Notes: generated from the letters alone by a model not told the origin. A stretch of DNA of 64,000 bases from Cytophagales bacterium Alg240-R148 (GCA_900537185.1 LS999826.1:558001-622000); one strand, 5' to 3'; counted from the stretch's first letter, positions 17,196 to 27,180 are shown. Numbers and translations: made by a program.

Positions 17196-17831
17196 TTAAA
17201 CTAGACTCATATCCATTGCCCTAGAAATGGCTTCGGCTTTGTTGCCAACTTCTAACTTCCTGTAAATATTTTTTAAGTGGGATTTCACTGTTTCAGAAGA
17301 AACACATAGCTTGTCGGCTATTACTGAGTAGGTTGCGCCATATTTTAAATGCCTTAAAACGTCATTCTCACGAGGGGTGAGTGGGTTGTTGATGCTTACT
17401 TTTCTTATTGAATTGATTACATAACCAGCTACTTGCCCATTCAAATAAGGCTCTCCTTTGGCTATTGATGCTAAGGCATCCCGCAATTCGAGGGTGTATT
17501 TTGATTTTTTCACTACACCCGAAATACCGTACTTGAAACACTCAATGATCTGATGTGGAAGGTATTCGTCAACCAAACACAACAGGTCCATTTGAGGTTT
17601 GTTGGCAAAAATTTCGGTAATAATTTCGATCTCCCTGTTGTGTGTAACAGACATATCCAATAGCAATAAATCGATGTCTATGTTGCGGTAATCGGCGTTA
17701 AATTCAACTAAAGATGCATAAGTTCTAAGCAATACGTAGTCTCTATTTAACTCTGTAATGGCCTCGTAAAGCGTGAGCAACTTGCTATCTGTGCATACGA
17801 TCGCTGCTTTTTTAAGAAATAATCCTTTCAT
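17196..17831 (-). CDS. LuxR/NarL-type response regulator
   Basis: The 211-residue protein has an N-terminal receiver-like domain (about 1-130) and a C-terminal LuxR helix-turn-helix: LTPRENDVLRHLKYGATYSV, then KSHLKNIYRKLEVGNKAEA. The receiver keeps a central aspartate (LLLLDMSV) and a lysine (VVKKSK), but its first acidic pair is reduced (VCTDSK), so phosphorylation is possible but not certain. It follows a related regulator by a single base and precedes susC by about 150 bases in the same orientation. It is therefore a candidate regulator of the SusCD operon. Confidence 0.85.
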   Translation of the reverse strand: MKGLFLKKAAIVCTDSKLLTLYEAITELNRDYVLLRTYASLVEFNADYRNIDIDLLLLDMSVTHNREIEIITEIFANKPQMDLLCLVDEYLPHQIIECFKYGISGVVKKSKYTLELRDALASIAKGEPYLNGQVAGYVINSIRKVSINNPLTPRENDVLRHLKYGATYSVIADKLCVSSETVKSHLKNIYRKLEVGNKAEAISRAMDMSLV

Positions 17832-17832
17832 G

Positions 17833-18447
17833 TTAAATAAGTTTTTCGTTCGACAAAATATTCAGGGCTTCATTTTTTGAATTGACCCCTAGTTTGCCAT
17901 AAATTCTTCGCAAGTGAGACTTTATAGTGTCTACTGATAATTCTAGAATTTTGGCAATTTGTGGGTTGGTCATCCCTTTCGAAAGCAGCTGCAGTACTTC
18001 GTATTCTCTTAAGGAGAGGTTGTTGTCTATGTACCAATTGAAATATTTTACAATGTGTTTAGAAACTGTTTTTCCTAAAGGTGCTCCATCTTCTAAAATA
18101 CTTTCAACGGCATCGAGCAATACATAAGGGCCTTCTTCCATTTCAATAATACCAGAGGCGCCACTTTTAAGCGACTCAAAAATCATTTCTGGTTTTACCT
18201 CTTCTAATAGAACTAAAGTTTTACTGTGTGGAGCATGTTTAGAAATCCATGTTATCAGGTTGTTGTTGTAGTTGTTGTTGTTGAAAATTAATAATAAGAC
18301 CTCAGGGCGCTGCTTTTTTATTTTATCTTTAAAATCTTCTACCTCATCACTTATGGTGATTTCATATAAGTTATTAGAGCCTAAAAATAAATCAAAAAAG
18401 TCTTGATATTGGATGTCCTCTAAGTAAACAAGTATTCTGTGCTGCAT
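17833..18447 (-). CDS. LuxR-type regulator with degenerate receiver domain
   Basis: The 204-residue protein, counted from ATG 18447 rather than an upstream TTG, has the same layout as its downstream neighbour. The C-terminal HTH is intact (LSLREYEVLQLLSKGMTNPQ, then KSHLRRIYGKLGVNSKNEA). In the receiver the position of the phosphate-accepting aspartate reads LLLIFNNNNYNNN, so the aspartate is missing, and the lysine site reads GIIEMEEG. It is thus a pseudo-receiver that cannot be phosphorylated in the usual way. The tandem pair, one partly canonical and one degenerate, may form a heterodimer or respond to a ligand. Confidence 0.82.
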   Translation of the reverse strand: MQHRILVYLEDIQYQDFFDLFLGSNNLYEITISDEVEDFKDKIKKQRPEVLLLIFNNNNYNNNLITWISKHAPHSKTLVLLEEVKPEMIFESLKSGASGIIEMEEGPYVLLDAVESILEDGAPLGKTVSKHIVKYFNWYIDNNLSLREYEVLQLLSKGMTNPQIAKILELSVDTIKSHLRRIYGKLGVNSKNEALNILSNEKLI

Positions 18448-18670
18448 ATCAAAAATGATTATATACAAGTATACCCTGAGGTTGCAGCTGGTGTTGGTTT
18501 AAGACACTTTGAATTATGTATGTTTTAACTATAGTCCTTGATTATCAGTTGTTTATGGTTTATTTTGTCTCCTTTGAAAAATCTTTTTTTATGAAACTTT
18601 TCAATACTTGGTTTGTATCCTTATTAAATTTTAGTGTTTGCTCCTTGGTTGGTAGGAAATGCGAACAGAT

Positions 18671-20899
18671 TTAAGGTTTTGGAAGGGTACGAAAAAATGT
18701 TTTAATCAAAGCAGGAAGTAAAATTACATCGGCTATAAAAGCCAACAAAAGTGTGCAACTGGTTAAGCTGCCTATAAGCGCCGTTGATTTAAATGAAGAA
18801 AAATAAAGGCTTCCAAACCCGGCTACCAGTACCAATGTTGTAACCCAAATTGCGGAGCCAGTAGATTGCAAGGTGGTAGTAATGGCCTGGTCGGTGTTTT
18901 GATTTCTTAACAACTGCGTTTTTAAACGGCCGAGGAAATGAATGGTATCGTCAACGGCTATGCCAAATGCAATGGTGAAAATAACAGCCGTAGAACGGTT
19001 CAGACTAATTTCAAGAACAAATAGAAGGGCGGCAAGTAAGAGAAGAGGGAACAAATTGGGGATTAGGGCTAGTACTGCGATTTTTATGGACTTAAAAACA
19101 TAACCTATAATTACCAGAATTACTGCAATCGCTCCAAGCAGACTGAACAACAAGTTCCGTGTTATTAGATCGTTGCTTTGGTCCATGAAGTAATCAGGCC
19201 CACCGACGGTCGCATGAATTAAAGTGGAGTCGATATGATTGCCAATAAATTGCTTCAATTCTTCCGCTTTTATAGTGGCTTGCTCGCTACCAAAATCTTT
19301 GGATTTAACTGCAATTTTTCCAGTATTTGACACCGCCACTTGGTGTAAAAACAAGGCCTTTGCATTGCGTAGGATGGATTTTTTGGCCTTGGACAGCGCG
19401 TTATCATTTTTTGGTAAAATGAACCCAGCGGGCATTCCTCCTAGGGTAGTTCGGTTGTACCGCTTGACCAAAGTATTAAGGGAGTATACATCGGTTGCTT
19501 GGTAGGAAGAGAGTAAGTAATTTTCAATTTTTTCAATTTCCTTTAAAGTTTCCAAACTCCAAAGGTCCACTCCTTTTTCAGTTTCTATATAAATGTCCAA
19601 ACCCCTGATGCCTAAAAATTGAGTTTCAAAAAATTGAAGGGTTTGGCTCATTGGGTCATTGGCAGCAATATCTTCGTATAAAAAGGAATTTAGTTTTACT
19701 TGACTACCGAAATACCCACCTATTCCCATGGCAATAAAGGAAACTGCCACTATTGGGATTTTGTATTTCAGAATAAAGAAAATATGTTTTGGTTGAATGG
19801 GTGTTGCAATAGATTTTGGTTTGGTATTGCTGTGTGTTATTAGAATTAGTTGGGGGAGCAATAGGAGGGTCATAATGTAGGCCAGAACAATACCTGCAGC
19901 AGTGATAAATCCAAACGCAACAAAAGGTTGGATTCCGGTAGTGGTAATGCTTAGGAACCCTATCGAAGTAGTAAGGGTCGTTAAAAATAAAGACAACTTT
20001 AAGTCGGAATAGGTGGCCATCAATTTTTTTTCTATACTCACTTCTTTGCCCTCGTTGAAGCGCATTACCACATGAATGATATCGCTCATTGCTATAACGG
20101 TAATGATGGAAGGAACTACTACTGTCAATACCGTAAACTGAATATCAAACAAGTTCATTAATCCAAGAGTCAAAAGTAAAATTGAGCCCACAAAGAACAG
20201 CAACACTATTATGTATTTCCAAGACTTAAAAAAATACAAAACCAATAATGTAACTACGACAAAAGCCATTGTAGATAACAACAGCATTTCTAGCTGTAAC
20301 TTTTTTTCGAATTGCATTTTTGAAAAGTCACTTCCATGGAAATAGTACTGTTCAATTTGCGCAGAATCTAAAATTTTTATGATTTGTTGAACAGTAGTGA
20401 GCGATGCCTTGTCGACCAAATTTATATAAATGCAGCACGCCCGTCTGTTATCGGAAATGTACTTGCTGTGAACATCTTGAAATTTCAAGAAAAATGTAGA
20501 ATCCTGCTGGGTTCTTTGTTGGTCTTTTAGGTGAAAAAAGGGCAAACTATGGGTGCCAAGAGGGGCTTGCACATAAAACTTAAGGCTTGCATGGCTAGAA
20601 ACAGAAGTGACTGCTGGCAAGTGGCTGATGCGTTTTTCCAAATCCATTAAAGACAATAAAAACGGATGGGTTAAAACAGACGAATTGTTCTCTATTCCGA
20701 GTATTATTAAGTTGTTATCTCCGGATTGAAATTGCTTTTGAATTGAATCGTATAGTAGGTATTCTGAGGAAGATTTGGAATGAAAATCATCCAGATTGTA
20801 CACATATTTTAGTTGTGTTCCCATCCAACCACAAACCAGCAGCAGCACCAACAAAGCTGTCCAGAATAGTTTTTTGTATTTGGATGGTATTAAAATCAT
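18671..20899 (-). CDS. MMPL/RND-superfamily membrane exporter
   Basis: The 742-residue protein has two halves, each with one helix, a large outer loop and five more helices, giving 12 in total. The RND/MMPL signatures are MSDIIHVVMRFNEGKE in the first half and FGIAVDDTIHFLGRLK in the second, with the acidic residues expected to carry protons. MMPL-type members move lipids or lipid-linked molecules to the outer envelope. It is translationally coupled to the upstream glycosyltransferase (4-base overlap, ATGA) and follows an SGNH hydrolase. I infer that it exports a product built by those enzymes; a membrane-stress or sterol-like export role is an alternative. Confidence 0.85.
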   Translation of the reverse strand: MILIPSKYKKLFWTALLVLLLVCGWMGTQLKYVYNLDDFHSKSSSEYLLYDSIQKQFQSGDNNLIILGIENNSSVLTHPFLLSLMDLEKRISHLPAVTSVSSHASLKFYVQAPLGTHSLPFFHLKDQQRTQQDSTFFLKFQDVHSKYISDNRRACCIYINLVDKASLTTVQQIIKILDSAQIEQYYFHGSDFSKMQFEKKLQLEMLLLSTMAFVVVTLLVLYFFKSWKYIIVLLFFVGSILLLTLGLMNLFDIQFTVLTVVVPSIITVIAMSDIIHVVMRFNEGKEVSIEKKLMATYSDLKLSLFLTTLTTSIGFLSITTTGIQPFVAFGFITAAGIVLAYIMTLLLLPQLILITHSNTKPKSIATPIQPKHIFFILKYKIPIVAVSFIAMGIGGYFGSQVKLNSFLYEDIAANDPMSQTLQFFETQFLGIRGLDIYIETEKGVDLWSLETLKEIEKIENYLLSSYQATDVYSLNTLVKRYNRTTLGGMPAGFILPKNDNALSKAKKSILRNAKALFLHQVAVSNTGKIAVKSKDFGSEQATIKAEELKQFIGNHIDSTLIHATVGGPDYFMDQSNDLITRNLLFSLLGAIAVILVIIGYVFKSIKIAVLALIPNLFPLLLLAALLFVLEISLNRSTAVIFTIAFGIAVDDTIHFLGRLKTQLLRNQNTDQAITTTLQSTGSAIWVTTLVLVAGFGSLYFSSFKSTALIGSLTSCTLLLAFIADVILLPALIKTFFRTLPKP

Positions 20900-22371
20900 G
20901 AAGCCTTGGATCTATATAAATGGAAGGAAGAATAAAATAGCACCGTGCCAATTCCTATAGTCATCATAACAGAGAAGGGGAGGGCTACGAAATTTTTGTA
21001 GTAGTAGGTCATGTAAGTGGTATAACCAAAATATACCAAGGCAATACTCTCTAATAACGTTACATAGTTGAAGTTGAAACGAACATAGCTATTGGGTTGC
21101 ACAGAGCCCGTTGACTGGGCGTTAAATTTAGGGGTTCGTATAAATGCAGATTTTTTACCAATATACCCTTCCAACACGCCAATGGTATTGTACAGCGATA
21201 TGCCCATAGAAAGCGTTAAAAACGCGGGATACGACAAGCAAAATAAGACTGTGTTTTTAATAGGTTTTTTATTGAAGCTTCGATTGGCCACGAAGTAATA
21301 TAAAAACAAAGCAAAAAAGGTGAGGTGGTAAATGACCATAAAACCAAGAGCAGAAGAGAATTTTGGTTGTTGGAAAAGCAAATTTTGAAAGGGCAGCAAT
21401 AAAATAGCCGAGACAAACAAACAGACCCAATTAAAACTATTTAATAAATGAAAGATGGAATGAAATTTAGTGGAAAATTTGATGTCTTTGGAGGATAGAA
21501 CTTTCCTTAAATTTTTTCGAGTGCATTCGGCAGCACCCTTGGCCCATCGGAATTGTTGGGATTTTAATGCGTTAATTTCAATGGGCAATTCTGCCGGAGT
21601 AACTACTTGTTCGAGGTAGACAAACTTCCACCCTTTCATTTGAGCCCTGTAGCTGAGATCTAAATCTTCTGTTAAAGTATCCCCAGCCCAGCCTCCAGCA
21701 TTTTCAATGGTCGCTTTTCTCCATACACCAGCAGTTCCATTAAAATTGATAAAGTGATTTTTAAAACTTCTTCCACTTTGTTCAATACTAAAATGGGCAT
21801 TGAGGGCATAAGCTTGTAGTTGGGTTAACAAAGAATAGCGTTCGTTGATGTGTCCCCAACGGGTTTGCACAACACCTGTGCGCTGGTGGTTAAAATAAGG
21901 AATGGTTTGTTGTAGAAAGTCTTTTGGAGGAATAAAATCCGCATCAAAAACAGCAATAAAAGTACCCTTGGCTTTTTTTAACCCATAACCCAGGGCTCCT
22001 GCTTTAAAGTCGGATCGAGTGCCTCTTTGGAGGTGCTGGATATTTAATTCGTTGTTAGGCAACGATTGAATGTAACTTCTAATAAGGTCGGAAGTTTCAT
22101 CTGTTGAATCGTCCAATACTTGGATTTCAAATTTATTTTTAGGGTAATCTAGTTCTGAAAGTGCCTTTAGAATTCGATTAATAACATATTTTTCGTTGTA
22201 AATAGGAACTTGTATGGTTACAAATGGAATGGGTTGGAGTGCAGGTAAAGGGTTGGATGGCGCTTGTTTTTTACTTTGTAGGTATAAAAACGTGGTACGC
22301 AGTTGTACCATGCTGTAAATTAAAATAAAACTTAATATCGATGCGTAAAATGTTATAAAGAGCCAAGCCAT
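20896..22371 (-). CDS. Membrane glycosyltransferase family 2 (cellulose-synthase-like)
   Basis: The 491-residue protein has an N-terminal membrane helix and a processive GT2 catalytic domain with VPIYNE, QVLDDSTDET (UDP-sugar site), FDADF (DXD), TEDLDL (catalytic base) and QQFRW (QXXRW). Four or five C-terminal membrane helices follow (about 300-485). The combination is that of the CslA/mannan-synthase or ceramide-glucosyltransferase-like branch. It lies 6 bases past the SGNH gene and overlaps the exporter by 4 bases, so the three form one unit. The sugar and acceptor cannot be read from sequence. It acts at the inner membrane with its active site in the cytoplasm. Confidence 0.9.
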   Translation of the reverse strand: MAWLFITFYASILSFILIYSMVQLRTTFLYLQSKKQAPSNPLPALQPIPFVTIQVPIYNEKYVINRILKALSELDYPKNKFEIQVLDDSTDETSDLIRSYIQSLPNNELNIQHLQRGTRSDFKAGALGYGLKKAKGTFIAVFDADFIPPKDFLQQTIPYFNHQRTGVVQTRWGHINERYSLLTQLQAYALNAHFSIEQSGRSFKNHFINFNGTAGVWRKATIENAGGWAGDTLTEDLDLSYRAQMKGWKFVYLEQVVTPAELPIEINALKSQQFRWAKGAAECTRKNLRKVLSSKDIKFSTKFHSIFHLLNSFNWVCLFVSAILLLPFQNLLFQQPKFSSALGFMVIYHLTFFALFLYYFVANRSFNKKPIKNTVLFCLSYPAFLTLSMGISLYNTIGVLEGYIGKKSAFIRTPKFNAQSTGSVQPNSYVRFNFNYVTLLESIALVYFGYTTYMTYYYKNFVALPFSVMMTIGIGTVLFYSSFHLYRSKAS

Positions 22372-22377
22372 AGGAGT

Positions 22378-23397
22378 TTAATTTAAGTATTTTTTAACCG
22401 CAGTGTTAATTTTTTGAGCATAGATTTGATGGGCGTGTTTATTGGGGTGGGTATCGTAAGGGGCGTTGTTGAATTCTTTATTTTCTAGGGGCAGCATAAG
22501 GTCCAATGTATTTATTTGCCGCTGTTGTAGTTGATCTAAAATTTCTTTTGTTATTGGGTGCTGGTCAATACCTGCCACTAGCAGTCCAATTTGATGTTTT
22601 TCACACAACTCGTGGATGGCTTCAAAAAGTAAAAGTGTGCTGGTTTGCGGCCGAAGCGCATTGTTTTTTCCTTTGTCAATATTCGATTGCAAATAATCTA
22701 TAAGTACGGACTTTTCTCTTCCCCAATAATTTTGGTACATTTCCGGCCATTTCACTTTTTTATAGGCCAAATTTCCATTGTGGATGGTGATATAAGGGAA
22801 ACTGGCGGCATTCATTTTAACTTGTTGTTTTGGCTCTGCTCTGGCATATCCTATTTTTAAATGTTTGCGATAATTGGGAGCCATTACATTGCGCTCTACA
22901 TGAAAAGAAGCAAATGTGAAAATTGCTAAATCAGGAGCATTGTGGTTTTCAATTAATGCCTTTAATTGATAGAAGCCTTGGACTGTTCCATAACCTGGAA
23001 CGGCATAATTGTAAAAAGACATTTTATGGTTCATGGCATTTAATTGGGCACTTACAACTTCTTGGTCGTTGATTCCTAATCCGTAGGTGTAGGAACACCC
23101 AAATATTGCAATTTTATTTTTGTTTGTGTTGTTGCTGTGGCCCGTTCTTAATCCTTTTTTGGAATGTGTGGCCGCATAGACCAAGCTGTCATTCATGGTA
23201 ACAGTAAATTGACCTGGACTGAGTACTATGCCCAAAGAATCACTTGGTAGAAGGTAATTGATTGGTTTACTGCTTATTGAGTATTCTATGCGGTTAAAAG
23301 GTTGGTGGCCTATTATTCTAAGTGCTAGTTCTGCCATTGGTACTGACAATACTACAAGGTACAACAAGAATAATATACTTTTTTTTCGACCCGCCAT
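22378..23397 (-). CDS. Membrane-anchored SGNH/GDSL hydrolase-like protein
   Basis: The 339-residue protein has an N-terminal hydrophobic anchor (LFLLYLVVLSVPMAELAL). It has the SGNH block I sequence FGCSYTYGLG, where Ser is the likely nucleophile, and a C-terminal DTHPNKHAH with the catalytic Asp/His pair. Periplasmic SGNH enzymes add or remove acetyl or acyl groups on glycans and lipids. It is the first gene of an operon with a glycosyltransferase and an exporter, so acyl modification of that product is the simplest reading. An ordinary lipase or esterase role is also possible. It diverges from the iron-uptake operon across about 180 bases. Confidence 0.78.
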   Translation of the reverse strand: MAGRKKSILFLLYLVVLSVPMAELALRIIGHQPFNRIEYSISSKPINYLLPSDSLGIVLSPGQFTVTMNDSLVYAATHSKKGLRTGHSNNTNKNKIAIFGCSYTYGLGINDQEVVSAQLNAMNHKMSFYNYAVPGYGTVQGFYQLKALIENHNAPDLAIFTFASFHVERNVMAPNYRKHLKIGYARAEPKQQVKMNAASFPYITIHNGNLAYKKVKWPEMYQNYWGREKSVLIDYLQSNIDKGKNNALRPQTSTLLLFEAIHELCEKHQIGLLVAGIDQHPITKEILDQLQQRQINTLDLMLPLENKEFNNAPYDTHPNKHAHQIYAQKINTAVKKYLN

Positions 23398-23495
23398 TCA
23401 AATTAAATAACCCACTGCGTATTTAGTGAAATACGAGCTTTTTTGGAAATATATCAGCACCTAATTAAAAAAAAATGACAGAAGAACCCAACTAC

Positions 23496-23514
23496 TAGTG
23501 ATGGAAAATCACTA
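23496..23514. promoter_or_regulatory. Inverted repeat upstream of the TonB-receptor operon
   Basis: TAGTGAT, GGAAA, ATCACTA: perfect 7-base arms, 66 bases before ATG 23580 in the divergent intergenic region. It has no T tract, so an operator is more likely than a terminator. It does not look like a classical Fur box. Confidence 0.4.
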
Positions 23515-23579
23515 CTGCTGGCTATTGTAACGGTGCAGATCAAGCGGCACTTTTGCATTGTTTATAATCAATCTAAATA

Positions 23580-25937
23580 ATGAAAGGGTTTCAATATATT
23601 TTTATGTTGCTTTTTATGGTCTTTGCAATGGCAGCATTTGGACAAGGTTCCATAAAAGGCAAGGTAATCGATGCCAACGGAGACCCCGTAATAGGAGCTA
23701 CTGTAGTATTGGTTCAAAATGCTGAAAAGGGAGTTGTTTCGGACATCAACGGAAATTTTATGTTACAAAAATTGGCATTGGGAACCCTGCAATTGCGCCT
23801 GTCCTCTATTGGGTACACCACCAAAATTATTGCAGTGGAGGTGGTTGCAAAAGGTAGCAGTGAACTGGAGATACTATTGGAAGAAAACATTGAGCAGCTG
23901 CAAGAAATTTTAATAATAGGAAAATCTGAAGCTACCATAACACGCGAACAAGCATTTGCTGTGGAGCTAATAGAAACTAAAAAATTGAACAATACCAGCA
24001 ATGATTTGGGTCAAGTGCTGAAAAGAATTTCAGGGGTAAACATACGAGAAAGTGGTGGGCTGGGGTCTAATTTTAACCTGTCACTCAATGGTTTGTCCGG
24101 AAAAAGGGTGCGGTCTTTTATTGATGGAGTTCCGATGGACTATTTTGGTTCTTCATTAGGGTTGAACAATTTCCCGGTCAATTTAATTTCTTCTGTCGAA
24201 GTGTATAAAGGAGCGGTGCCCATTCATTTATCTTCTGATGCGTTAGGGGGTGCCATCAATATTTCGACAACCAATACAACAGAAGATTATTTGGATGTGT
24301 CCTACGCAGTGTCTTCTTTTAATACGCATCGAGCAGCCATTAACGCGCAAGCTGCGAATAAAAAGAACGGGCTGGTATTTAAGTTAAAATCGTTCTACAA
24401 CCATGCGGACAACGATTATCCTATAGATATAAAATTACTAGACCCAAATACGGGGAAATTAAATGAAACAAGCACTACTGTAACGCGGTTCCACGATCGG
24501 TACGCCTCCAAAATGGTTTGGGTGCAAAGTGGGGTGGTAAATAAGCCCTTTGCAGATGCGCTACTATTGGGAGCGTTGTATTCTGCTAACCACAAAGAAA
24601 TTCAACAAAATCCTTATGCTACTGGCACTACTTCGTTTCCAGTTGGAGAGGCCACGAGTGAAGAATCTAAATGGTTGTACAATTTATCTTACTCCAAACG
24701 GGGTTTGTTTTGGAAGAATTTAAATTTTAAAACCCACCAGGTTTTTATCGATGCCAATGAAGAATACCGAGATGTGAGCCCACACCGGTACGATTGGCAT
24801 GGAGGTTTTCAGGCCAATGTGCACCCAACAACCGGTGAACTGGGAAGAAAATCCCACTTTTTTTTAAATAGGATTAATTATTTATCCAACGCCAACCTAG
24901 AATACAGCATTAACGATAGGCATGTTTTGGCAGTGAACCATTCTCTCAACAGACTGAAATTGCAAGGGGAAGATGCGTTCCAGCCTCAAAACAACACCCA
25001 GTACAGTACGCCAAATACAGTGGACAAACAAATTTACGCGGCTTCCTATACCAACAAGACACCGAACAACAGCTGGAGTACCACCTTTTTTTCTAAGCTG
25101 TACCAATACAAATTAAAAGCAAATAAACCCGATTATAATGGAGTCAATTCCAATTATTTTGAATCTTCTAAAGATGGAATAGGCTACGGTTTGGCCTCTG
25201 CGGTGTTTGTATCGGAGTCCATACAAATCAAGGGGTCTTTTGAACGGGCTTTTCGATTTCCGGAATCAGAAGAGTTGTACGGCGATGGGTTAAATATAAT
25301 TCCAAACCCGGAGTTAAAAGCAGAAAAAAGTAACAATTTTAATCTGGGGTGGCGTTGGAACCACAGTTCTGGAGTAAAAACATATGGTTTGGAAATGAAT
25401 TTTTTCGTTCGTGATACCGAAGATTATATTCGGTTCAAGCCACAATTAACCAGAAGTATTTTTATTAATGAGACCAGTGTTCGGTCCAATGGAATAGATG
25501 TAACCTCCTACTTGCACTTTGGCAAACAATTACAAATTACATTTGGCGGTACGTATACGAATTTAAGAAACAACGACGAAAACTCCATAGTTTACAAAGA
25601 CCGGTTGCCCAACGAACCTTATTTAATGGGCAATGTGACAGTGTCATTCTCTCAACCGGGTTTTTTATCCAAAAAAAATACCCTGACTGTACTCTCTACC
25701 AACCATTATGTACACGACTTTTATTTGAAATACCCAACAGTGGCCGGCCAAGGTAAGTCGGTAATTGATGCACAATTCACCACCAATTTAGAGTTGATTT
25801 ATGCTGTTAACAGCGGCAAGTACAATGTGTCTTTTTTGGTCTCTAACGCCTTGGATGCAGTGGTGTTTGATAATTTTCAACAACAAAAACCTGGGCGGGC
25901 CTTCGGCGTAAAAGCCCGCTATTTTATTTCTAAATAA
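23580..25937 (+). CDS. TonB-dependent receptor, probable siderophore/iron uptake
   Basis: The 785-residue receptor has a signal peptide (ending AAFGQ). A CarboxypepD_reg-like domain follows (about 23-110, GKVIDANGDPVIGATVVLVQ). Next is a plug (about 120-230, LKRISGVNIRESGG, FIDGVPMDYFGSS, VEVYKGAVPIHLSSDALGGA) and a barrel ending in ARYFISK. It is shorter than SusC proteins, as expected for siderophore or cobalamin receptors. It is followed 25 bases later by a DUF4374 lipoprotein gene and then a PepSY membrane protein, a trio recurrent in Bacteroidota iron-siderophore loci. The precise ligand is not evident. Confidence 0.9.
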   Translation: MKGFQYIFMLLFMVFAMAAFGQGSIKGKVIDANGDPVIGATVVLVQNAEKGVVSDINGNFMLQKLALGTLQLRLSSIGYTTKIIAVEVVAKGSSELEILLEENIEQLQEILIIGKSEATITREQAFAVELIETKKLNNTSNDLGQVLKRISGVNIRESGGLGSNFNLSLNGLSGKRVRSFIDGVPMDYFGSSLGLNNFPVNLISSVEVYKGAVPIHLSSDALGGAINISTTNTTEDYLDVSYAVSSFNTHRAAINAQAANKKNGLVFKLKSFYNHADNDYPIDIKLLDPNTGKLNETSTTVTRFHDRYASKMVWVQSGVVNKPFADALLLGALYSANHKEIQQNPYATGTTSFPVGEATSEESKWLYNLSYSKRGLFWKNLNFKTHQVFIDANEEYRDVSPHRYDWHGGFQANVHPTTGELGRKSHFFLNRINYLSNANLEYSINDRHVLAVNHSLNRLKLQGEDAFQPQNNTQYSTPNTVDKQIYAASYTNKTPNNSWSTTFFSKLYQYKLKANKPDYNGVNSNYFESSKDGIGYGLASAVFVSESIQIKGSFERAFRFPESEELYGDGLNIIPNPELKAEKSNNFNLGWRWNHSSGVKTYGLEMNFFVRDTEDYIRFKPQLTRSIFINETSVRSNGIDVTSYLHFGKQLQITFGGTYTNLRNNDENSIVYKDRLPNEPYLMGNVTVSFSQPGFLSKKNTLTVLSTNHYVHDFYLKYPTVAGQGKSVIDAQFTTNLELIYAVNSGKYNVSFLVSNALDAVVFDNFQQQKPGRAFGVKARYFISK

Positions 25938-25962
25938 CAAAACTTAAACAATTATATAAAAA

Positions 25963-27180
25963 ATGAAAAATCGATTTTTAACCCAGTTGTCTATTGGTGT
26001 GTGTGTGGTGCTCACCCAATTTGCTTGTGAAAAAGAAAGTGATCCGGTTGCAGCTCCGGCACAATTTGTAGTAGGGATGGAAGCCGCAACAGAAACGGAT
26101 GTTTTGCTTTCTGCAGCGTCTTTAACGGAAGGCACTATTTCCCCGATTGGGCAAGGCTTTGAACAGCCTGCTTGGATGTTGTTTTATCAAATGGGCAATA
26201 CTGTGGTTGCTACTGGCTATTCCAGTGATAATGAAATGACTGGTTACAGGATGCAGGAGGATGGGTTAACGGCAATAGGTTCTTTGATCACGGAGCTTGG
26301 AATTTATGCCGTAACCAATGTAGACGACAATACCATGTTGGCAATGGGGGTAACTAGAGCAGGTTATGAAGATAGAATACTTTATGTCATTGATAAAAAC
26401 GATATGTCTATTGTTAGCAGAACCAAAACGAGGATAGACGAGAGGCAAGCAGAAGGTTTGGTGGCTTGGCCTACAGGGTTAAAAGTTAGAGGAGGACAGT
26501 TGTTTGTAGCGTATTACCTGATGGGTTCTGGCGAAGATCCAGATATTCCAGCTTTTGCTACACCGAATTCCAACCAAGCCCGAGTGGCTGTTTATAGCTA
26601 TCCATCGCTCACTTTTGAGAAAATTATTACCGATAACAGAACCTCCGACATTGGCAATTACACCTCCGAACCAAGTTTGATTGCAGTTGAAAATGGAGAT
26701 ATTTATTCTTTTTCTACCTCCTCTTTGGCTTCAGGTTTTGCTCCAACTCCAACCAACCCCTCGGGGTTTTTGAAAATTGAGAACGGTGCTACTAGTTTTT
26801 CAGATTACTTTTTTGATTTTGAAGATAAAAGTGGTGGGTATAAAATAAACAACGCCGTCTATGCAGGCAATGGTAAAATGGTGGTGCGTATGGTACAAGA
26901 AGATACAGGGCTATGGGCTACCTATAACCCCAAATCGGATGCGCCCATTTGTTCTATTGCCATTGCGGACCTCCATACCAAAACAGTTACTAAGGTAGCA
27001 GGGGTGCCCTTGCACGGGGGAGAATGGGGAATGTCCAATTTGGTACACAATGGTAAAGTATACCTCAATATAAGCGATAGCGAATCGGCTGCTATTTATG
27101 AAATTGACCCAACTACAGCCACTGCAGTAAAAGGAGCAAGTATTGAGGGCAATTGGGTGAAAGGAATTTTTGCTCTGTAA
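25963..27180 (+). CDS. DUF4374-type lipoprotein (beta-propeller-like)
   Basis: The 405-residue lipoprotein has a signal and lipobox (VVLTQFAC). Repetitive strands punctuated by Gly/Asp turns, for example TSEPSLIAVENGDIYSFSTS, NNAVYAGNGKMVVRM and VHNGKVYLNISDSES, fit a propeller. Residues SPIGQGFEQPAWMLFYQMGN resemble the DUF4374 N-terminal signature, a family found almost only behind TonB siderophore receptors in Bacteroidota. It may sit at the cell surface or in the periplasm and hand the iron complex to the next step. The family name is from memory and the role is inferred from context. Confidence 0.78.
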   Translation: MKNRFLTQLSIGVCVVLTQFACEKESDPVAAPAQFVVGMEAATETDVLLSAASLTEGTISPIGQGFEQPAWMLFYQMGNTVVATGYSSDNEMTGYRMQEDGLTAIGSLITELGIYAVTNVDDNTMLAMGVTRAGYEDRILYVIDKNDMSIVSRTKTRIDERQAEGLVAWPTGLKVRGGQLFVAYYLMGSGEDPDIPAFATPNSNQARVAVYSYPSLTFEKIITDNRTSDIGNYTSEPSLIAVENGDIYSFSTSSLASGFAPTPTNPSGFLKIENGATSFSDYFFDFEDKSGGYKINNAVYAGNGKMVVRMVQEDTGLWATYNPKSDAPICSIAIADLHTKTVTKVAGVPLHGGEWGMSNLVHNGKVYLNISDSESAAIYEIDPTTATAVKGASIEGNWVKGIFAL

